Below, piece after piece: positions 5,143-9,843 of a DNA stretch of 9,843 bases. Position numbers and translations under genes: made by a program. Numbering within the stretch: the stretch's first letter is position 1; each line of letters starts with the position of its first letter. Origin of the DNA: Alphaproteobacteria bacterium UBA3002 (lineage in GTDB: Bacteria; Pseudomonadota; Alphaproteobacteria; Rickettsiales; UBA3002); contig DDZS01000030.1 in the NCBI GenBank assembly GCA_002346425.1, forward strand, positions 1 to 9,843, read 5' to 3'. Under the pieces are notes generated by a model that saw only the letters and a list, made by a program, of their open reading frames with translations, did no database searches and had not been told where the DNA came from.

Positions 5143-6416
5143 GCTATGGAAAGATGGCAGAACGAGAAAACAGAGACCGCATTGACGTCAGCGGAAGAAC
5201 CGGCCTCCTGCATATGGTTAATATGCGTCATATTATTGCTTCCGGTGAGAACACCGTAGTTAGTGCGCCATATGCATGGCTAGATTCAGCGCTGGGAATA
5301 GGCAACCAACGCATAAAACTAGAGGCGGAAGATTATTATGCGCAAGCATTGGAGAGTATTCGCCAACGTTCTTTAGCCAGCCTTGAGGCGGATCCATCGG
5401 TCATGGCCTTGTTGAAAAAGGCGAGCTGGGACCAAAAAGATCGTGAGCAATGGGAAAAAGCGTTAGCTGAAACGGTTTCCCAACATCATTATGATACGCC
5501 AGGGCTGCGAGATTACCGAATTACCAAGGAATTGCCCTGCCGTTCTACCGCATTAGAGCGCGCCGTAACCATTAATGACCTGTCTTCTGATATTAAGGAT
5601 GCCACGGAATCGATCGAACATGATTGTGAAACCATGTCGATGACGGAAGGCATTATCGTGCAGCAACTGGAAGATCACCTTTTGCCACAACCTACGAAGA
5701 ATAATGACGAATCTTACAAATTTGCAGCAAGTTATTATTATGCATCAGGAGCGGTGAACTGGCATGCAAATTATCCCAATTTTGTCCTGCATGCGTATCT
5801 TGTTTCTTCTGCCACGGGCAACCTCATCGAGGCGACCCATACCCCCCGTCACGCCGCTTCACCCTATCACAAGACCCAGGCCGATTTCTCAGAAGTTGCG
5901 GAGGGTGTGATGGCGCTATCTACGACAGGAGCTGTCTATAAAGCGGGCCAAAGCGCTAGATTTAAAACGCTACTGGATAACACTCTCTTATTTGATGAAG
6001 CGACGGCTTTGCGACAAGCGGCAAATATGTCGATGAGAACACCCGAACAGACTTACGATGCAATCATCGATTGGTATCACACAAAAGAAGAAAAAATAGA
6101 TTGGCAACAAATTCCCTCGAACGTGAAAGAACCACTTTATTTTGCCATAGCCGTTTACAAAAAAGGCAATAATACGCACCAGCCGCTGGCCGAATTGGAA
6201 AAAGCATTTCGGGATTCTTTAAAAAGGGACGGCCGCATCGTGGTGGAACGTTGGCTCAGTGAAGAGAAAAATGGCCCTCCATCTACGGCTTGTTATGAGA
6301 ATAAAGACAGTCTGCCTTCGCTTGAGGATTTGGATATTCGTCTGGCTCCCGAAGATGCTGCGTTACCGACGATTAGAAAACCCATCGAATCGGGTCAGGG
6401 AATCGGCAAGAAATAG
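5136..6416 (+). CDS. Unrecognised 426-residue protein, AT-richer than neighbours
   Basis: I do not recognise this protein or any domain in it. It is soluble, with no signal peptide or membrane segment, and appears mainly helical. Visible blocks include YYAQALESIRQRSLASLEADPSVMALLKKA, a His/Tyr-rich middle near residues 185-235 (AASYYYASGAVNWHANYPNFVLHAYLVSSATGNL), then AEGVMALSTTGAVYKAGQSARFKTLL, and a tail with PSLEDLDIRLAPEDAALP. Only three cysteines are present. Base composition is uneven: two 60-base stretches (5701-5760, 6061-6120) have 21 G+C each, while others reach about 55%, so parts are clearly AT-richer than the genes around them, which may indicate transfer. The start is uncertain: the ATG at 5136 has no Shine-Dalgarno and lies in a palindrome; the ATG at 5154 follows GGAAAG too closely. 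A Pho-box-like repeat lies directly upstream. It ends 27 bases before the convergent zntB. Confidence 0.75.
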   Translation: MLGYGKMAERENRDRIDVSGRTGLLHMVNMRHIIASGENTVVSAPYAWLDSALGIGNQRIKLEAEDYYAQALESIRQRSLASLEADPSVMALLKKASWDQKDREQWEKALAETVSQHHYDTPGLRDYRITKELPCRSTALERAVTINDLSSDIKDATESIEHDCETMSMTEGIIVQQLEDHLLPQPTKNNDESYKFAASYYYASGAVNWHANYPNFVLHAYLVSSATGNLIEATHTPRHAASPYHKTQADFSEVAEGVMALSTTGAVYKAGQSARFKTLLDNTLLFDEATALRQAANMSMRTPEQTYDAIIDWYHTKEEKIDWQQIPSNVKEPLYFAIAVYKKGNNTHQPLAELEKAFRDSLKRDGRIVVERWLSEEKNGPPSTACYENKDSLPSLEDLDIRLAPEDAALPTIRKPIESGQGIGKK

Positions 6417-6443
6417 TTCGCGCTTAGACCTTTAAGCTCTGGG

Positions 6444-7418
6444 CTAAAACCACTTCATTTTTTTAAACAGTGCAACCTGTGCCACCACCACGGCAACTAA
6501 AATGCCGCAGAAGATGACGAAAGAGCGACTATCGCCGGCACCGGGAATGCCTCCGACATTGATACCGAGTAGGCCGGTAAGGAAGCCTAAGGGCAGGAAA
6601 ATCGCTGCGATAACCGATAACACATACATGTTTTTGTTCAAGCGGTCGGCGATGATGCTGGCGAGCTCATCCTTGACGATTTGCGCGCGTTCGCGAATCG
6701 CTTCCAGATCCTCGACGTAACGCGAGACATGCTGCCATTCTTCCTGCAGCGTGCGCCGGTTTTCCGGGCTTAGCCAATCGAGATCAATTTGCTCTAACTC
6801 TTGAATAACGTCGCGCTGCGGCACCATATAGCGGCGAAACATGATCGCCTGCATGCGGATTTCGACAATTTCTTCCCGCAGCTGGGTTTGTGTTTCGCTG
6901 GTCAGCATTTTTTCTTCCACCGCGTCGGTTTCATCGTCCAGCCCATCGATTACCGGGCGCATGCGTTCGCTGAGGCGGCTGATCAGCTGGGTAATGAAAT
7001 CGCCGCTATGTTTGGGGCCGGTCCCGTGACGCAAGCGCTCATCAATATCCTGCAAAGCGCGCACTTTGCGACGGCGCACGGAAATGATGCGATGCGGGTC
7101 GATCCATAAGCGCACCGAGACCATGTCGTCAGGATCGGCATTTTTGTTAAGATTCACCCCGCGCAGTATGATCAGAAACCCGTTGCCGATACGTGTAATG
7201 CGGGGCCGTGTTTCCTGCGCCAGCAACGCGCCGGTGATATGCGAATCGAGATAGGCCAGCTCGGCCTCAAGCCAGGCCGGGGTATCGGGATGGTTGCCAT
7301 CCAGATGCACCCAAGCGAGTTGCTCATCATGCAAGGCTTTGCCGATCGCCTCACCGGTTAAGGGGGTGGAGCCGCCCTGCCCGTCAAACGCATGGGCAAA
7401 AAAGATCATGTCGCTCAT
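6444..7418 (-). CDS. zntB: CorA-superfamily divalent cation transporter, ZntB type
   Basis: The 324-residue protein is the normal length for ZntB (about 327 in E. coli). A long cytoplasmic N-terminal domain (to about residue 260) has the family's WVHLDGNHP block, the RPRI/ILRGVNLN strands, and long helices such as DALDE-like DDETDAVEEKML. Two membrane helices follow: VLSVIAAIFLPLGFLTGLLG, and SFVIFCGILVAVVVAQVALF. Between them is the signature GINVGGIPG (G285-I286-N287), the ZntB-like variant of the CorA GMN motif. The C-terminus ends KKMKWF, as in the superfamily. ZntB moves Zn2+, probably with protons, as a pentamer; the direction here is not shown by sequence. The ATG at 7418 has no strong Shine-Dalgarno, and the ATG at 7409 (fourth codon) is an alternative. 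It is divergent from yejA and convergent with the unknown 426-residue ORF. A role in Mg2+, Co2+ or other metal transport cannot be excluded. Confidence 0.9.
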   Translation of the reverse strand: MSDMIFFAHAFDGQGGSTPLTGEAIGKALHDEQLAWVHLDGNHPDTPAWLEAELAYLDSHITGALLAQETRPRITRIGNGFLIILRGVNLNKNADPDDMVSVRLWIDPHRIISVRRRKVRALQDIDERLRHGTGPKHSGDFITQLISRLSERMRPVIDGLDDETDAVEEKMLTSETQTQLREEIVEIRMQAIMFRRYMVPQRDVIQELEQIDLDWLSPENRRTLQEEWQHVSRYVEDLEAIRERAQIVKDELASIIADRLNKNMYVLSVIAAIFLPLGFLTGLLGINVGGIPGAGDSRSFVIFCGILVAVVVAQVALFKKMKWF

Positions 7419-7446
7419 TAGGGTAATCTATGGGCTTTCGCGGCAG

Positions 7447-7470
7447 ATGCCAGCATTATTCCACTGGCAT
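7447..7470. promoter_or_regulatory. Inverted repeat between zntB and yejA
   Basis: ATGCCAG (7447-7453) and CTGGCAT (7464-7470) form a perfect 7-bp inverted repeat with a 10-base spacer. The half-site centres are 17 bases apart, suited to a dimeric repressor or activator. A minus-strand AATAAT lies in the spacer (7460-7455), a possible -10 for zntB, and a rightward TATGAT (7470-7475, five of six to TATAAT) abuts the right arm. Binding here could affect both genes. The regulator is unknown. Confidence 0.4.
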
Positions 7471-7475
7471 ATGAT
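7470..7475 (+). promoter_or_regulatory. Candidate -10 of the yej operon
   Basis: TATGAT matches the -10 consensus at five of six positions. No good -35 lies 16-18 bases upstream. Transcription would start near 7482, about 36 bases before yejA, and the right arm of an inverted repeat touches the hexamer. Confidence 0.35.
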
Positions 7476-7517
7476 TTAGGCGTGGCCAGCCTATGGCGTG
7501 CGGTGTAGAAGTATGGG

Positions 7518-9296
7518 GTGCGAACCCTACTGATAGCCCTGTTCCTGTGTGTGTCGCCACTGTCCGCGTTGGCGGCAAGTCATGGGATTACGCTATTTGG
7601 TGACCTGAAATACGGGCCTCGATTCAAGCATTTTGAATATGCCAATCCGCAAGCGCCCAAAGGCGGCAAGATGGTGCTCTCTTCCACCGCAGCGTATGAC
7701 AGTTTGAACCCGTATATTCTAAAGGGGATTGCCGCACCGGGCATGGAGCTGGTGTTTGAGACCCTGATGGTTGGCGCGATGGATGAGCCGCAAAGTTATT
7801 ACGGCCTGATCGCCGAATCGGTCGAACTGGCAGAAGATCGCAGCTATATGGATTTCACCCTGCGCAAGCAGGCGCGCTGGCATGATGGGGAGCCAATCAC
7901 CGCGCATGATGTGGTGTTTAGTTTCAACCTGCTGAAAGAAAAAGGCCACCCAACTTATCGTATTCTGTATGGCCCGATTGAAGAGGCCATTGCGATCGGT
8001 ACGTGGCAGGTGCGATTCCGCTTTTCCGATACGACGCAGCGCGACCTGCCGCTCTATGCCGCGACCATGCCGGTGTTGCCGCGCCATTATTACGAAGAGG
8101 TGGCGTTTGATAAAACCACGTTAGTGCCGCCCCTGGGCAGTGGGCCGTATAAGGTGGACTCTGTCGATCAGGGCCGCAGCATCAGTTTTCGCCGTGTCGA
8201 AGATTATTGGGGTAAGGATTTGCCGGTCAATGTTGGGCGCTATAATTTCGATGTCATTCGCTACGATATTTACCGCGACGAGACGGTGGCGGTCGAGGCA
8301 ATCAAATCGGGCGCCTATGATTTCCGCGAGGAATATATCGCGCGCAACTGGGCGACCGCCTATAATATCAAAGCGGTGCGCGAGGGTAGGCTTATTAAGG
8401 AAAAATTGCCGCATAAAATCCCCCGCGGCATGCAGGCGTTTTTGTTCAACCTGCGCAAAGATAAATACTCTGATCCGCGCGTGCGCGAAGCGATTGGCCT
8501 GTCGATGGATTTCGAATGGATGAATAAAACGCTGTTTTACGGTGCCTATGATCGCTCGAGCAGCTTTTTCCAAAACACCGATTTTATGGCGGTCGAGCCA
8601 CCGGAGGCTGCAGAGCGCGCATTGTTGGAGCCACATCAAGACGAATTGCCGGAGGCATTGTTCACCACGAAATGGGTGATGCCCAAAACCGATGGCAGCG
8701 GGTATCCGCGCGAACAATTGTTGAAAGCGCAAGCCTTGCTGAATGAGGCCGGGTGGGAAATGGTGGATGGTAAACGGGTGAATACGGTGACGGGTGAGAC
8801 GCTGAGCATCGAATTCATGATGCGTCAACGTACCTTTGAAAAGGTCATCACCGGCTTGGTGCGCAACCTATCCAAGCTCGGCATTGAAGCGAATTTCCGC
8901 TATGTCGATGACTCGCAATATCAGAAACGTATCGATAATCGTGATTTCGATATCATCTCAATCTGGTGGAATCTCGGCGTATTTTTTCCGGGCAATGAGC
9001 AGATGAGCTTCTGGCATTCCAGTCAGGCAGATGTGGTGGGCAGTAATAACCAGTCCGGCTTAAAGTCCGAGGCAGTGGACGATATTCTGTCGAAGCTGAC
9101 CTCCGCACATACACTGGAAGAGTTGACCCCGGCGACCAAAGCGCTGGACCGGGTATTGCTATGGAAGCATGTGGTGATTCCGCATTGGCATCTGTCCGCC
9201 TCGCGCATTTTGCATTGGGATAAATTCGGCAAACCGGACTACGATCCGCCTTATGGTGTTGCGATCGATAGCTGGTGGGTGAAGGAGAAAGACTAA
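7518..9296 (+). CDS. yejA: Peptide ABC transporter substrate-binding protein, YejA type
   Basis: The 592-residue periplasmic protein captures oligopeptides for the Yej importer. It begins with a signal peptide (MRTLLIALFLCVSPLSALAA, cleavage likely near residues 19-20). It is followed by YejA landmarks: GDLKYGPRFKHFEYANPQAPKGG, then LNPYILKG, the family-5 binding-protein segments KQARWHDGEPITAHDVVFSFNLL and LGSGPYKVD, and RGMQAFLFNLRKDKYSDPRVREAIGLSMDFEWMNK. The C-terminus has VVIPHWHLSASRILHWDKFGKP and ends SWWVKEKD, as in YejA. The length is close to E. coli YejA. Related Yej systems take up microcin C-type peptides and help resist antimicrobial peptides; specificity here is not known. The start is a GTG, the first start in frame after a TAG at 7506. 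An AGAAG (7507-7511) six bases upstream is a weak ribosome site. The gene overlaps yejB by one base. Confidence 0.95.
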   Translation: MRTLLIALFLCVSPLSALAASHGITLFGDLKYGPRFKHFEYANPQAPKGGKMVLSSTAAYDSLNPYILKGIAAPGMELVFETLMVGAMDEPQSYYGLIAESVELAEDRSYMDFTLRKQARWHDGEPITAHDVVFSFNLLKEKGHPTYRILYGPIEEAIAIGTWQVRFRFSDTTQRDLPLYAATMPVLPRHYYEEVAFDKTTLVPPLGSGPYKVDSVDQGRSISFRRVEDYWGKDLPVNVGRYNFDVIRYDIYRDETVAVEAIKSGAYDFREEYIARNWATAYNIKAVREGRLIKEKLPHKIPRGMQAFLFNLRKDKYSDPRVREAIGLSMDFEWMNKTLFYGAYDRSSSFFQNTDFMAVEPPEAAERALLEPHQDELPEALFTTKWVMPKTDGSGYPREQLLKAQALLNEAGWEMVDGKRVNTVTGETLSIEFMMRQRTFEKVITGLVRNLSKLGIEANFRYVDDSQYQKRIDNRDFDIISIWWNLGVFFPGNEQMSFWHSSQADVVGSNNQSGLKSEAVDDILSKLTSAHTLEELTPATKALDRVLLWKHVVIPHWHLSASRILHWDKFGKPDYDPPYGVAIDSWWVKEKD

Positions 9297-9843
9297 TGGC
9301 GCGCTACATCCTGTATCGTCTGGCGTTGATGATCCCTACCCTGTTTGGCATTCTGTTATTGAATTTCATCGTCGTGCAGGCCGCCCCCGGTGGCCCGGTC
9401 GAGCAGTTGCTCTTTAAGCTGACCTCTCCGGATGCGTTTTCTGGCACCAGCGGGCGTGTTTCCGGTCCTTCCTCCGATTTTGCAGGCAAACAACAAAGCG
9501 GCGGGCAACAGGCGAATGTCGACTTGCATACGCGCGGCAACCGCGGGCTGGACCCAGAACTGATTGCCGATATTGAGCGCATGTATGGCTTCGATAAACC
9601 GCCGCATGAACGTTTCTGGCAGATGCTGGTCAATTATGTGCATTTCGATTTCGGCGATAGTTTCTTCCGCGATGAGCCGGTGCTCGATCTGGTGTTCGAC
9701 AAATTGCCGGTGTCGATTTCACTGGGGTTATGGACGACGCTGCTGGTCTATCTGATCTCAATCCCACTCGGCATCCGCAAAGCCGTTCGCGATGGTACCG
9801 CCTTTGATGTCTGGACCTCAACGGCGGTCATTGTTGGCCAGGC
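9296..9843 (+). CDS. yejB: Peptide ABC transporter permease, YejB type, N-terminal part
   Basis: This inner-membrane permease subunit of the Yej importer is truncated by the right edge of the window after about 182 residues. It starts with MARYILYRLALMIPTLFGILLLNFIVVQAAPGGPVEQ, the first membrane helix and conserved PGGP motif of DppB/OppB/YejB-type permeases. A periplasmic insert of about 60 residues follows, Gly/Ser-rich in the middle (SGTSGRVSGPSSDFAG, KQQSGGQQ). YejB-typical GLDPELIADIERMYGFDKPPHERFW and FDFGDSFFRDEPVLDLVFDKLPVSISLGLW come next, leading into the second helix (TTLLVYLISIPLGIRKA). The ATG shares its A with the TAA stop of yejA (TAATG), so the two are translationally coupled. 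AAGGAG (9282-9287) eight bases upstream supports the start. yejE and yejF are expected beyond the window. Confidence 0.93.
   Translation, partial: MARYILYRLALMIPTLFGILLLNFIVVQAAPGGPVEQLLFKLTSPDAFSGTSGRVSGPSSDFAGKQQSGGQQANVDLHTRGNRGLDPELIADIERMYGFDKPPHERFWQMLVNYVHFDFGDSFFRDEPVLDLVFDKLPVSISLGLWTTLLVYLISIPLGIRKAVRDGTAFDVWTSTAVIVGQ

Noticed and set aside
6421..6447. Possible bidirectional terminator between the orphan ORF and zntB
   Set aside because: TTAGACC can pair with GGGCTAA only with a mismatch and a ten-base loop, and neither strand has a proper T-run directly after it.
8121..8828. 235-codon ORF on the minus strand
   Set aside because: It is antisense to yejA; its His/Arg/Ile-rich translation is typical of a shadow of a real gene.

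Overview
The window looks like an ordinary chromosomal segment of an alphaproteobacterium of moderate GC content. The organism is inferred from protein types, not from a marker gene. The clues are a eukaryote-like dimeric NADP isocitrate dehydrogenase close to a dihydrolipoamide dehydrogenase gene, an extensin-like LAS-type peptidase, and a YejAB peptide importer. The tRNA gene encodes its own CCA. No insertion sequence, phage gene, CRISPR array or rRNA was found.

Layout, left to right. (1) 2-235: the 3' end of a dihydrolipoyl dehydrogenase gene. (2) 236-492: a gene-poor stretch with several small inverted repeats, ending in a strong extended -10 promoter. (3) 493-696: a two-helix DUF378 membrane protein, closed by a clear intrinsic terminator. 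(4) 752-1966, minus strand: icd. (5) 1967-2178: a divergent regulatory region with a Fur-box-like 19-mer lying exactly between the -35 and -10 of a rightward promoter, then a leader with two small hairpins. (6) 2179-2424: an 81-residue protein of unknown function with four cysteines in eleven residues, closed by a strong terminator. (7) 2514-2590: tRNA-Arg(CCT). (8) 2603-5093, minus strand: an unknown 185-residue protein, a two-TM potassium channel with a cytoplasmic nucleotide-binding-like domain, and an extensin-like LAS metallopeptidase; the last two are closely linked. (9) 5136-6416: an unrecognised, AT-richer 426-residue ORF, divergent from the peptidase gene across a short gap holding a Pho-box-like direct repeat. 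(10) 6444-7418, minus strand: a ZntB/CorA-type transporter. (11) 7518-9843: yejA and the first part of yejB, translationally coupled, with a perfect 7-bp inverted repeat between them and zntB.

The genes fall into central metabolism (lpd and icd, both serving the TCA cycle), ion and peptide transport (potassium channel, ZntB, Yej) and envelope maintenance (extensin-like peptidase). I did not find a clear multi-gene novel system. The best candidates for undescribed biology are the putatively Fur-controlled Cys-rich small protein with its structured leader, and the orphan 426-residue protein downstream of a possible Pho box. All regulatory assignments are sequence matches made by eye.
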